The notes: generated by a model not told the origin, from the letters alone. A DNA stretch of 8,835 bases from Clostridiales bacterium (GCA_031289865.1 JAITOQ010000015.1:1-8835), one strand, 5' to 3'; shown: positions 1 through 6,570, counted from the stretch's first letter. Program-made: numbers and translations.

Positions 1-1236
1 GCGGGCGGTGTCGGCGAACATATCACGAGCGGTACGGGCGTCGATGACTATGAGGACGCGGAGAGAATTTCCCGCGCCGCAGACCGCGATTTCTTGCGTC
101 GGAACGGTTTCGCGTGAGAGAGCCTCGATAAGACGCTGTTCGAGAACGGGGTCAAAGGTCGTCCCCGCGTCAAAATCCTTTTCTAACCTCTTAAAAATCC
201 CCGCGACCCCCTCAAATTGTTCGGCGTTGCCCTCCGTGACGCCCGAAACGCGGCGAAGTAGGACGGAAATTTCGGAGAACGCGCTTTCAAGTCCCGTGAG
301 CTTGCGTTTCAGTATCAATCGGCTGTTGCGGACGATACTCCGTTCCGCTGTCGGCACGTTTCCGTCGAGGGCGTTTTTTAGCGGAATCAAGACCGCGATA
401 AGCGCGCCCGCGGCGATTGCGGCGGCGGCAAACGGGTAAAAGGCGAGGCTTTCGGAAAAGAAAGAGAGTAGGACATAATATCCTAACGCGCCGACTGCGC
501 CGAGATAAACGGAGAGGGTGCGGAGTGTCGCGGAGACCGCCGCTATACCGCAGAGGAGAACGAGATACATAGTCGATCCGTCCGTGAGATATGCGGCAAA
601 GCCCGCGCAAATCGATAGGCAAAACCCCGCGCCGTAACGCGAACGGCGAATGAAAACGAGGATAAAAAAGACCGAAACGAGGAGATACAGCTCATGACTT
701 TGGAGCGGCGCGCCGTACAGACCGAGGGAGAGCGCGGAAAAAAGGATTGCCGCAGAGATTTTTTCGTCCGCGCCGAGTCCGTCCAAGGTGAGCGGATTTT
801 GAAAAAACGAGGTGCGGAGGATCAGAGAAAACGCGTATGCGGAAAAAGCCGAAAGGCTCAAAGCGACGGCGGTATAGGCGAGCGCGTCTTGCGTCACGGG
901 CGAAAAAAGGAGGGTCGGTATCTGCGAAAGAGCGGCGGACAGAGCGGCGGCAAGTACCAAAAAAGGCTTTTTTATAGCAAAGCACAAAAAGCGGACGATT
1001 ATCACCGCCGCGACGCAAAACAGCGCGGGGAAAAACGCCGCCGCGGACAAGCCTCCCGCAAAGCTTGACAAAAGATAGAGCGGAGCAAGCAAAATCGGCT
1101 TTCTGCCGTTTGCGGCAAGCGCGGAAAACAGCCCCGCCGCAAACGGCGCGGAATAGCGCGGTTCAAGGCATAGAACCGCGAAAAGCAAAAGATAACATGC
1201 GTATTCGCCGACGCGTGATTTTTTTGGGAAATTCAT
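1..1236 (-). CDS. spoIIE: SpoIIE-like stage II sporulation protein E, N-terminal part (partial, runs off the left edge)
   Basis: An open frame of 412 codons runs from the ATG at 1236 to the window edge without a stop, so the C-terminus is missing. Residues about 13 to 305 are almost entirely hydrophobic, with roughly ten membrane segments rich in Ala, Leu and Phe. A soluble, partly coiled linker follows, with a stretch reading EQFEGVAGIFKRLEKDF at about residues 346-362. This order, multi-pass membrane region then a linker with that spacing of hydrophobics, is what SpoIIE shows before its PP2C phosphatase domain. SpoIIE (about 800 residues) sits at the polar septum and dephosphorylates SpoIIAA to activate sigma-F. 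The phosphatase domain would lie outside the window, so it cannot be checked. The start is supported by AGGGGG at 1242-1247, five bases upstream. The gene is divergent from recF. Another multi-pass protein with a cytosolic tail remains possible. Confidence 0.68.
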   Translation of the reverse strand, partial: MNFPKKSRVGEYACYLLLFAVLCLEPRYSAPFAAGLFSALAANGRKPILLAPLYLLSSFAGGLSAAAFFPALFCVAAVIIVRFLCFAIKKPFLVLAAALSAALSQIPTLLFSPVTQDALAYTAVALSLSAFSAYAFSLILRTSFFQNPLTLDGLGADEKISAAILFSALSLGLYGAPLQSHELYLLVSVFFILVFIRRSRYGAGFCLSICAGFAAYLTDGSTMYLVLLCGIAAVSATLRTLSVYLGAVGALGYYVLLSFFSESLAFYPFAAAAIAAGALIAVLIPLKNALDGNVPTAERSIVRNSRLILKRKLTGLESAFSEISVLLRRVSGVTEGNAEQFEGVAGIFKRLEKDFDAGTTFDPVLEQRLIEALSRETVPTQEIAVCGAGNSLRVLIVIDARTARDMFADTAR

Positions 1237-1241
1237 CTTTG

Positions 1242-1300
1242 CCCCCTAATAGATATATTTACGGGGTAATAGTATAACAAATATAAAAGCGAAAAAAAAT
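1242..1300 (-). promoter_or_regulatory. Putative promoter and RBS of the SpoIIE-like gene
   Basis: On the minus strand a -10-like TATACT lies at 1276-1271 and a strong ribosome binding site AGGGGG at 1247-1242. The -35 region at the usual distance is only a T-run, so no good -35 hexamer is seen. A weak -35 would fit an activator-dependent promoter, but that is inference. Confidence 0.35.
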
Positions 1301-1360
1301 CCGTTGTTAGCGGCTTTTGGCGAAAAAATTTTCTATTTCAACGCTATTTCACAAAAACCC

Positions 1361-1389
1361 TTGATAAACGACCCTTTTTATGTTATAAT
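1361..1389 (+). promoter_or_regulatory. Sigma-A promoter of recF with extended -10
   Basis: TTGATA (1361-1366), a 17-bp spacer, and a perfect TATAAT (1384-1389) preceded by TG one base away (1381-1382). This is a near-consensus housekeeping promoter with an extended -10. Transcription should start near 1396, only about five bases before the recF ATG at 1401, so the mRNA would be almost leaderless. Confidence 0.85.
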
Positions 1390-1400
1390 AAATTAAAGCT

Positions 1401-2501
1401 ATGTATATACAATCTGTCGGACTAAAGGATTTTCGCAGTTACGCGCTTGACGGAGCGGACTTTTCGCGTGGGTTAAACGTGTTGAAGGGGCGAAATGCGG
1501 CGGGCAAGACCAATCTCCTTGAGGCGGTCTATGTCGCGGGCGTGGGAAAATCGCTTAGGACAAATCAAGACCGCGAGTTGGTAAAGTGGGACGCGGAGGA
1601 AGCCGTCGTCAAGCTGAAGTTGGTTAAAAAAAATTCCCGTCACGACATAGAGATACGGATTGACCAAAAAGGAAAGAAGCGGGTCTTGATTGACGGGATA
1701 CCTATGGTTCGCATGGCTGAGCTTTTGGGGTATCTCAACATAGTCTTTTTTTCGCCCGACGAACTCCGTTTGATCAAGGAAGGTCCCGCGGAACGGAGGC
1801 GGTTTTTGGACATAAGTCTGTGCCAACAGAGCCGCGTCTATCTCAAAAATCTCGGTACTTATACAAAAGCCTTGATGCAGCGCAACAAGCTTTTAAAAAA
1901 TTCATATAATAGGGATAGCTTTCGGGACATGTTGGACGTGTTTGACGTACAGCTTGCAAAATCGGGCGCGCAAGTCATAGAGATACGCCGACGGTTTGTC
2001 GAGAATATTTCGGGCGCGGCGGGCGCGTGGCACGAAAAGATCAGCGGAGGACGCGAAACCTTGACCCTCGCATACGAGAGCATAGCGGGGAGCGGAGAGC
2101 TTTCGGGTGCGGCGCTTATCGAGCTTTTGATAAAGAAGATGAAAGGCGACCGTGACAAGGATATAGAAACAGCTTTTACAAACAGCGGCCCGCACCGCGA
2201 CGACCTAAAGGTTGCTGTAAACGGTATAGACATTCGTAAATTCGGCTCGCAAGGACAGCAACGCTCAGCCGCGCTTTCTTTAAAGCTTGCGGAGATAGAG
2301 AGCTTTAAAATCGAAACGGGAGAATCGCCCGTACTCCTTTTGGACGACGTGCTGTCGGAGCTTGACCTCAAACGTCAAGAAAATCTGATTGCGGCGACGG
2401 AGGGGATACAGACTATCTTGACTTGTACGCATTTTGATATTGCGATCGGGAGAGAGTTTGCGGAATATCATATCACAGATGGGAAAATCATAAAAGAATA
2501 G
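1401..2501 (+). CDS. recF: DNA replication and repair protein RecF
   Basis: RecF is a cytosolic SMC-like ATPase that binds gapped DNA and, with RecO and RecR, loads RecA at single-strand gaps. The 366-residue protein has full family length and all key motifs: the N-terminus MYIQSVGLKDFRSY, Walker A GRNAAGKT at 30-37, GPHRDDL at 263-269, the ABC signature SQGQQRS at 283-289, Walker B with D-loop VLLLDDVLSELD at 311-322, and a TCTH switch at 341-344. The ATG at 1401 is the right start because the first beta strand of the family begins there. There is no Shine-Dalgarno sequence, consistent with a near-leaderless transcript from the promoter at 1361-1389. The gene stands alone here, not in the dnaA-dnaN-recF-gyrB cluster common in Bacillota, although the dnaN side cannot be excluded elsewhere in the genome. 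A heptad repeat array begins 9 bp after its stop. Confidence 0.97.
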   Translation: MYIQSVGLKDFRSYALDGADFSRGLNVLKGRNAAGKTNLLEAVYVAGVGKSLRTNQDRELVKWDAEEAVVKLKLVKKNSRHDIEIRIDQKGKKRVLIDGIPMVRMAELLGYLNIVFFSPDELRLIKEGPAERRRFLDISLCQQSRVYLKNLGTYTKALMQRNKLLKNSYNRDSFRDMLDVFDVQLAKSGAQVIEIRRRFVENISGAAGAWHEKISGGRETLTLAYESIAGSGELSGAALIELLIKKMKGDRDKDIETAFTNSGPHRDDLKVAVNGIDIRKFGSQGQQRSAALSLKLAEIESFKIETGESPVLLLDDVLSELDLKRQENLIAATEGIQTILTCTHFDIAIGREFAEYHITDGKIIKE

Positions 2502-2510
2502 CTTTTAAAG

Positions 2511-2545
2511 TTGAAAGTTGAGAATTGAAAGTTGAAAATTGCGGA
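2511..2545 (+). repeat. Heptanucleotide repeat array A, after recF
   Basis: Five tandem 7-mers read TTGAAAG, TTGAGAA, TTGAAAG, TTGAAAA, TTGCGGA. The array starts 9 bp after the recF stop, in the same orientation as recF. The last unit degenerates into the adjoining AT-rich 27-bp repeats. The same unit occurs at five other places in the window. Confidence 0.9.
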
Positions 2546-2560
2546 TAAATTAGGTATAGA
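2532..2560 (+). promoter_or_regulatory. Candidate promoter for the zinc-ribbon membrane gene, built from repeat DNA
   Basis: TTGAAA (2532-2537, inside array A), a 17-bp spacer and TATAGA (2555-2560, inside the first 27-bp repeat). If used, it gives a leader of about 140 nt that contains the strong hairpin at 2627-2662. The match is good but rests on sequence alone. Confidence 0.45.
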
Positions 2561-2606
2561 ACCTTATAAATTATCGTTTAAATTAGATATAGCCCCCTAT
2601 AAATTA
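2547..2606 (+). repeat. Two 27-bp imperfect direct repeats
   Basis: Positions 2547-2573 and 2580-2606 match at 23 of 27 bases, with a 33-bp period. Both start AAATTAG and end TATAAATTA. The second copy contains TATAG-CCCC-CTATA, a short hairpin. They lie between array A and the leader hairpin of the downstream gene. They could be operator sites or remnants of a repeat; I see no direct evidence for either. Confidence 0.75.
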
Positions 2607-2626
2607 CGAAAGTTTTTGAAAAGAGT

Positions 2627-2662
2627 GCAGAGAAAAAATTTGTTCACAAATTTTGTCTCTGC
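2627..2662 (+). promoter_or_regulatory. Strong leader hairpin upstream of the zinc-ribbon membrane gene
   Basis: Two 16-nt arms (2627-2642 and 2647-2662) pair with a single A-G mismatch around a TTCA tetraloop. The outer bases AAGAG (2621-2625) can also pair with a CTCTT just downstream. No T-tract follows, so it is not a standard intrinsic terminator. It sits 45 bp before the ATG at 2708 and ends about 30 bp before the ribosome binding site. This suggests an mRNA-stability or regulatory structure. Confidence 0.75.
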
Positions 2663-2687
2663 AACCTCTCTTATCAAAAAATAAAAA
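2648..2687 (+). promoter_or_regulatory. Leader block shared with the HtrA gene (copy 1)
   Basis: From 2648 the sequence TTTTGTCTCTGCAACCTCTC runs into an A-rich tail. It closely matches 5132-5171 upstream of the HtrA lipoprotein gene, with identities scattered over about 38 bases and two single-base gaps. It overlaps the 3' arm of the leader hairpin. Confidence 0.5.
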
Positions 2688-2707
2688 CCAAAAAGGAGAA
2701 AAAAACT

Positions 2708-3514
2708 ATGGCGACAAAAAAGTGCGTTTATTGCCAAAACGAATGCGACCTTGCCGAAGCGGTATGCCCGCAATGCGGCGCGTCAAACTTTACCGAAACT
2801 CCGACGGAAACTCCTACGCGTTTAGGCTTTTCGGGCGGAGGTAATTCTACTTTCGGCGAAACTCCTACGCGTTTGAGCTTTTCGGGCGGCGGCAGTCCGG
2901 CGTCCGATACGGTGTCGAGAGAGGCGGCGTTGCTCCGCGCAAAGAGTAAACGCAATATCCGCGTCATTATCGGCGTCGTGATCGTCGCCGTGGTTATCGT
3001 GGCGGTCATAGTGGTTTCAAATCTTTTGCCCGACTATGATTTCGGCGTAAAAGGCGGGATAAGCGATACCCTTCAAACCCAAGATTTTGACATGACCGTG
3101 ACCGACTTTAAGATATACGATCCAAACAAAGACGGCGAGTATTACCCCGACGCGGAAAACTACCCGTATGTGTCTTATACGGCGGGGAGCGGAGACGTGT
3201 TGTACATAGTCACGCTCAAGCTTCATAACGGTACGGGCTTTGATTATCCGCTCAACTACGTTTGGGATTTTTATCTGTGGGACGGAAAAATCGCTTATGC
3301 CGTCGGAAACATCGAGTTTGCGGTAGATAGCGACGATTACTACTATATAGTGAACGACGACCCGTATTATTCGGAGGACTTTTTATTGGCTCCGTACGAA
3401 ACGCGAACCAAAACCCTTGTGTTTAAAGCACCCAAAAAAGCGAAATGTTATTTTGGGTATGACGAATACGACGGATATAATTTTGTACAATCATACGGAA
3501 TCAAGCTGTATTAG
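2708..3514 (+). CDS. Zinc-ribbon, single-pass membrane protein with Ig-like extracellular domain
   Basis: The 268-residue protein has four parts. A zinc ribbon uses C6-x2-C9 and C20-x2-C23. A low-complexity linker (30-66) repeats ETPTRLxFSGGG with a 17-residue period. One transmembrane helix spans about 86-107 and has basic residues before it (RAKSKRNIR), so the N-terminus should be cytosolic. An acidic, Tyr-rich outer domain of about 155 residues follows. Its pattern, VTDFKIYDP, then YIVTLKLHN, then LAPYETRTKTLVFKAP, resembles the Ig-like fold of DUF4352-type proteins; that assignment is from pattern only. The start is fixed by AAAGGAG at 2692-2698. No function is recognised. Zinc ribbon plus membrane helix plus outer domain is common in Bacillota envelope proteins of unknown role. 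Maf starts 29 bp downstream and could be cotranscribed. Confidence 0.9.
   Translation: MATKKCVYCQNECDLAEAVCPQCGASNFTETPTETPTRLGFSGGGNSTFGETPTRLSFSGGGSPASDTVSREAALLRAKSKRNIRVIIGVVIVAVVIVAVIVVSNLLPDYDFGVKGGISDTLQTQDFDMTVTDFKIYDPNKDGEYYPDAENYPYVSYTAGSGDVLYIVTLKLHNGTGFDYPLNYVWDFYLWDGKIAYAVGNIEFAVDSDDYYYIVNDDPYYSEDFLLAPYETRTKTLVFKAPKKAKCYFGYDEYDGYNFVQSYGIKLY
2807..2893 (+). repeat. In-frame 51-bp tandem repeat in the zinc-ribbon gene
   Basis: Two units start at 2807 and 2858. Their first 36 bases match at 32 positions and encode ETPTRLGFSGGG and ETPTRLSFSGGG. An extra ETPT precedes the first unit. The similarity at DNA level suggests a fairly recent duplication in the cytosolic linker. Confidence 0.85.
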
Positions 3515-3543
3515 GCGGCTCTATAAAAGGTTTGGCTCATTAT

Positions 3544-4089
3544 ATGAAGGTTATTCTTGCATCCGCGTCGCCGCGGCGGGCGGAGCTGTTAAAAAAAGTG
3601 GTCGAGGAGTTCGAGGTCTTTGCGACCGACGCGGACGAGAGGACGGACGAATCCGACCCCGCGAAACGCGCCGTCCTTATCGCGAGGGAAAAAGCGCGTG
3701 CGGCATATGCGGTCAAGGGAAACGGCTGTTTGATTGTCGCTTGCGACACGATAGTCTTTCTTTGCGGTAGGTTTTACGGAAAGCCGCGGGATAAAGAGGA
3801 CGCGCTCCGTATGTTAAACGACTTAAACGGCAAGACTCATGAGGTGTATTCGGGAGTATGTATCATCGCGGACGGACGGGAGGAAACTTTTTTTGACCGC
3901 TCTGAGGTGACGTTTAAGGAGAATACCGAAGCCGCGCTTGAGAAGTATATCGAGAGGTATAGACCCTTTGATAAGGCGGGTTCTTACGGGATACAAGACG
4001 GTGAATTGGTGAAAGGATACGAGGGGAGCTATGATAATATCGTGGGCTTACCCGTAGAAATTTTAAAGGATAAAAAACATGATCATTGA
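3544..4089 (+). CDS. maf: Maf family nucleotide pyrophosphatase (septum formation inhibitor)
   Basis: Maf proteins are cytosolic nucleoside triphosphate pyrophosphatases that clear dTTP, UTP and modified nucleotides; in Bacillus overexpression blocks septation. The 181 residues fit the family. Motifs: N-terminal ILASASPRR (4-12), AREKA (48-52), CDTIV with the catalytic-region Asp68 (67-71), GKPRDKEDALRMLNDLNGKT (79-98), DKAGSYGIQ (143-151) and GSYDNIVGLPVE (161-172). I start at the ATG at 3544, since the family begins directly with this strand. A TTG at 3532 would add four residues, but AAAAGG at 3525-3530 would be too close to it. The gene follows the zinc-ribbon gene closely and overlaps the mreB-like gene by 11 bp. 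Maf next to mreB is a conserved Bacillota arrangement. Dual dTTP/UTP specificity is likely but not provable here. Confidence 0.95.
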   Translation: MKVILASASPRRAELLKKVVEEFEVFATDADERTDESDPAKRAVLIAREKARAAYAVKGNGCLIVACDTIVFLCGRFYGKPRDKEDALRMLNDLNGKTHEVYSGVCIIADGREETFFDRSEVTFKENTEAALEKYIERYRPFDKAGSYGIQDGELVKGYEGSYDNIVGLPVEILKDKKHDH

Positions 4090-5083
4090 CTTAATCGTAG
4101 ATGTCGGTTCGGAAAACATTAAGATATTCAGACGCGGGGCGGGGGTGGTTCTCAACGAACCGTCGCTTGCTTTGGTTGACAGAAAGGCAAAGACCGTTTC
4201 TCTTCGCGAGACGGGGATTCGGGCAAAAAAGCTGGCTGCGGATTTTTTAAAGGAATACGCGCCCGTTCACCCGATAAAAAACGGCGTCATTGCCGACGAG
4301 GAAATCGCGGCGAGTCTATTCCGCGCTTTTTTTGAAAAAATAGACGTCAAACCCGCGTTTCCCGACGTACTGCGCGTCGTCGCATTGGTCGGCTGCGGGT
4401 TGAGCTACAGCGACAGACGGACGGTTGCAAGGGTCTTAAAAGCGGCGGGTGCTTCGCGTGTCTATGTCGTGGACGGGCTGTTGGGTTTGTACTCGTTTGC
4501 CGACGTGTCGAGGGGCTTTTTTGTCGATATCGGCGGCGCGTCCGCAAATATCGGATTTGTGAGCGCGGAGGGCGTGACGGCGGGCTGTCAAGCCGATATG
4601 GGCGGCAATACGGTCAACGAGGCTATCTCTTATGCCGCCGAAACGCGGTACGGCGTCATCATCAAAAATCAGACCGCCGAAAAAATCAAGCTCGCTTCGG
4701 GCGGGCTAAACGCGCACGCAAACTCAAAGATTACCCTCAACGGGCGCGACGGGAGGACGGGCGAATACCGCGCCGTGACCATGCTCGCGGGCGATATTGC
4801 AGCGTCGGTGAGGTCGCTCCTCGACAATCTCGTGCTACTCATAAACGCGGTACTATACTCTCTTCCGGAGGACGATTACAACTACGTTTGCCGCAACGGT
4901 TTTTATTTGGCGGGCGGGACGGTAAACTTACCGGGGCTTGCCGAATACCTCGCCGAATCGCTTAGGCTTCGCGTCTTGATCGTCAAAGAGGGCGAAACGG
5001 CGGCGGTCGCGGGCGGCGAACGATTTTTTGAGGAAAAAGGAATGTTAAGAAAAATGATAAGCGTTGAAACGAAAAAAAATTGA
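4079..5083 (+). CDS. Divergent MreB/Mbl-like actin homologue
   Basis: MreB proteins are bacterial actins that form membrane-bound filaments guiding cell wall synthesis. The 334 residues match the family in length and order: phosphate-1 VDVGSENIKIF (7-17), VVLNEPSLALVD (23-34), HPIKNGVIAD (64-73), phosphate-2 VDIGGASANIGF (149-160), GGNTVNEAI (175-183), TAEKIK (199-204) and adenosine-binding LAGGTVNLPGL (277-287). Several positions are unusual: DIGGG-T is DIGGA-S here, the adenosine motif has one Gly fewer, and the stretch normally reading EP-x-AAAIG reads DGLLGLYSF (132-140). It may be a paralogue with altered ATP handling. The start has AAAGGA at 4065-4070. It overlaps maf by 11 bp, matching the maf-mreB neighbourhood, but mreC and mreD do not follow. 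Its TGA stop lies inside heptad array B. Confidence 0.88.
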   Translation: MIIDLIVDVGSENIKIFRRGAGVVLNEPSLALVDRKAKTVSLRETGIRAKKLAADFLKEYAPVHPIKNGVIADEEIAASLFRAFFEKIDVKPAFPDVLRVVALVGCGLSYSDRRTVARVLKAAGASRVYVVDGLLGLYSFADVSRGFFVDIGGASANIGFVSAEGVTAGCQADMGGNTVNEAISYAAETRYGVIIKNQTAEKIKLASGGLNAHANSKITLNGRDGRTGEYRAVTMLAGDIAASVRSLLDNLVLLINAVLYSLPEDDYNYVCRNGFYLAGGTVNLPGLAEYLAESLRLRVLIVKEGETAAVAGGERFFEEKGMLRKMISVETKKN

Positions 5084-5121
5084 AAGTTGAGAGTTGAAAG
5101 TTTAAAATTAAGGATTAGAAG
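5080..5121 (+). repeat. Heptanucleotide repeat array B, overlapping the mreB-like stop codon
   Basis: Units read TTGAAAG, TTGAGAG, TTGAAAG, TTTAAAA, TTAAGGA, TTAGAAG, decaying toward the right. The first unit contributes the TGA (5081-5083) that ends the mreB-like gene. Orientation is the same as that gene. Confidence 0.9.
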
Positions 5122-5131
5122 CAACAAGAAT

Positions 5132-5171
5132 AAAGTTTGTCTCGCGACTTCTATTTACAAAAAAATAAAAA
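5132..5171 (+). promoter_or_regulatory. Leader block shared with the zinc-ribbon gene (copy 2)
   Basis: The core GTTTGTCTCGCGACTTCT followed by an A-rich stretch aligns with 2648-2687. Here the long hairpin of copy 1 is not conserved; only a short outer stem AGAAG/CTTCT can form. The block lies just before the RBS of the HtrA lipoprotein gene. Confidence 0.5.
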
Positions 5172-5199
5172 ATCTCACGCATAAGAGGAGGAATATATT

Positions 5200-6570
5200 A
5201 TGCAAAAATTAGCAAAAAAGATAACGGTAGTCCTTATTTTGGTATTGATGCTTGGGCTATTGACGGCTTGTATTCCCGACTTTTCAAGTTTAGGAGTAAA
5301 GGGAGCAAACGGTGCGGACGGAATCGACGGCAGATCGGCGTATCAGATTGCGGTTGACAACGGCTTTGTCGGGACGGAAAAGCAATGGCTTGAGAGTTTA
5401 ATGAACGGCCCGTCCGCGTATGAGGTCGCCGTCAAAAACGGCTATTCGGGGACGGAAGCGGAATGGCTTGAGAGCCTCAAGGGCAAAGACGCGGTTTCGC
5501 CGACGATCGAGGAGATCTATGCCGCGTATTTGGCGAACGGCGGCGCGTTGTCCTTTGCGGATTTTTTAAAGGAATATCTTGCCTCATGGGGCTATGATCA
5601 AGTTGAATATGCGGCACAGCTTGCGTTGCGTTCGGCGGTATCTATAGTCTGTGAGTTTTCAAACGGAAGCGCGGCGGCGGGTTCGGGCGTAATAGTCGAG
5701 TACGACAAGGCGAACGGAAACGCGTTGATTTTGACAAATTATCACGTCGCATATACGGGTACGTCAAGGGCGCGTACCGTTCGGATCGCTCCGTACGGCT
5801 ATCGGGCGGGTACGGACATCGGTATAGAAGCGAGGGTTTTGGGCGGATCTCCCGACTATGATATCGCGGTAATAGAGGTGACGGGAAGCGACGAGCTAAA
5901 GAGCAGTACGGTGATACGCAAAGCGGACTTAGCCGACTCCGACGGTATCACGGTGGGCGAAAAGGTGCTTGCGGCGGGAAATCCGTTTGGAGCGGGGCTT
6001 GCTGTGACGGCGGGTATCGTCAGTCAGGATTCGGAAATCATTGAGATGGACGCGCTTGTGGCGGGCGGTGCAAAGACCCACCGCACGATACGCATAGACA
6101 CGGCTATAAATTCGGGAAATTCGGGCGGCGGTCTGTTTAACCTCGACGGAAAATTGGTCGGAATAATAAACGCGAAAAGAATCGGCGAGGATGTAGAGGG
6201 CGCGGGTTCGGCTATTCCGATGAATATAGCTTACGGCGTCTATGTCAATATCATGGCGAACGGCTATGAGTTTACTCCAAAAAAGATCGGTATCGAGTAT
6301 AAGATATCAAACACCTCCGTAATTCTCGACGCGGGAAAACTCGTCATCGTCGAAACCATAGAAGTGACAAGCGGCAAAGGCGTAATAGACACCGGCGACA
6401 TACTCTTGTCGGCAAAACTCGTCCGAAACGCGTCTACCGTCGCGGAAAAAGCCATCATTCGCTCATTCCAACTCCCCGACCTCTTGCTCCAAGCCCGCAC
6501 GGGCGATAGATTAGAAGTCACCGTCAGGAGAGGAAGCGAGATAAAAGTCGTTTCGATGACAGTGGTGTAA
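5200..6570 (+). CDS. HtrA/DegP-like serine protease lipoprotein with collagen-like repeats
   Basis: This is a surface-anchored trypsin-like (S1C) protease, presumably for quality control of envelope proteins. A basic N-terminus and hydrophobic core lead to the lipobox LTAC, so Cys24 should be lipidated. A collagen-like GANGADGIDG stretch (36-44) precedes two 26-residue units of the type SAYEVAVKNGYSGTEAEWL (from 46 and from 72), then a TIEEIYAAYLANGG helical segment. The protease domain spans about 140-355 with a complete triad: His182 in TNYHV, Asp221 in DYDIAVIEV, Ser308 in NSGNSGG. The last 95 residues resemble a PDZ domain. The ATG at 5200 has AGGAGG at 5186-5191. No partner gene (such as a sensor kinase) is adjacent. 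The repeats probably act as a stalk between membrane and protease. Protease assignment is firm; the substrate is unknown. Confidence 0.95.
   Translation: MQKLAKKITVVLILVLMLGLLTACIPDFSSLGVKGANGADGIDGRSAYQIAVDNGFVGTEKQWLESLMNGPSAYEVAVKNGYSGTEAEWLESLKGKDAVSPTIEEIYAAYLANGGALSFADFLKEYLASWGYDQVEYAAQLALRSAVSIVCEFSNGSAAAGSGVIVEYDKANGNALILTNYHVAYTGTSRARTVRIAPYGYRAGTDIGIEARVLGGSPDYDIAVIEVTGSDELKSSTVIRKADLADSDGITVGEKVLAAGNPFGAGLAVTAGIVSQDSEIIEMDALVAGGAKTHRTIRIDTAINSGNSGGGLFNLDGKLVGIINAKRIGEDVEGAGSAIPMNIAYGVYVNIMANGYEFTPKKIGIEYKISNTSVILDAGKLVIVETIEVTSGKGVIDTGDILLSAKLVRNASTVAEKAIIRSFQLPDLLLQARTGDRLEVTVRRGSEIKVVSMTVV
5335..5478 (+). repeat. Two 78-bp in-frame repeats encoding the stalk of the HtrA lipoprotein
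   Basis: Units begin at 5335 and 5413 (78-bp, 26-residue period). Both encode SAY-x2-AV-x-NG-[FY]-x-GTE-x2-WLESL. This repeat type is seen in many Bacillota surface proteins next to collagen-like GXY runs. Confidence 0.85.

Noticed and set aside
8..1277. Plus-strand open frames opposite the SpoIIE-like gene
   Set aside because: They are Arg/Ser-rich antisense shadows of a GC-rich gene, without RBS or domain features; the minus frame is open for 412 codons with clear membrane segments.
1301..1313. Hairpin between the divergent genes (CCGTTGTTAGCGG)
   Set aside because: Only about five pairs including a wobble; too weak to call, and a terminator makes no sense between divergent promoters.
2627..2662. 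Terminator of recF
   Set aside because: There is a strong stem but no T-tract after it on the plus strand, and it lies 125 bp past the stop in the next gene's leader.
3532..3543. TTG start for maf
   Set aside because: The purine-rich site ends one base before it, and the family starts directly at the ATG at 3544.
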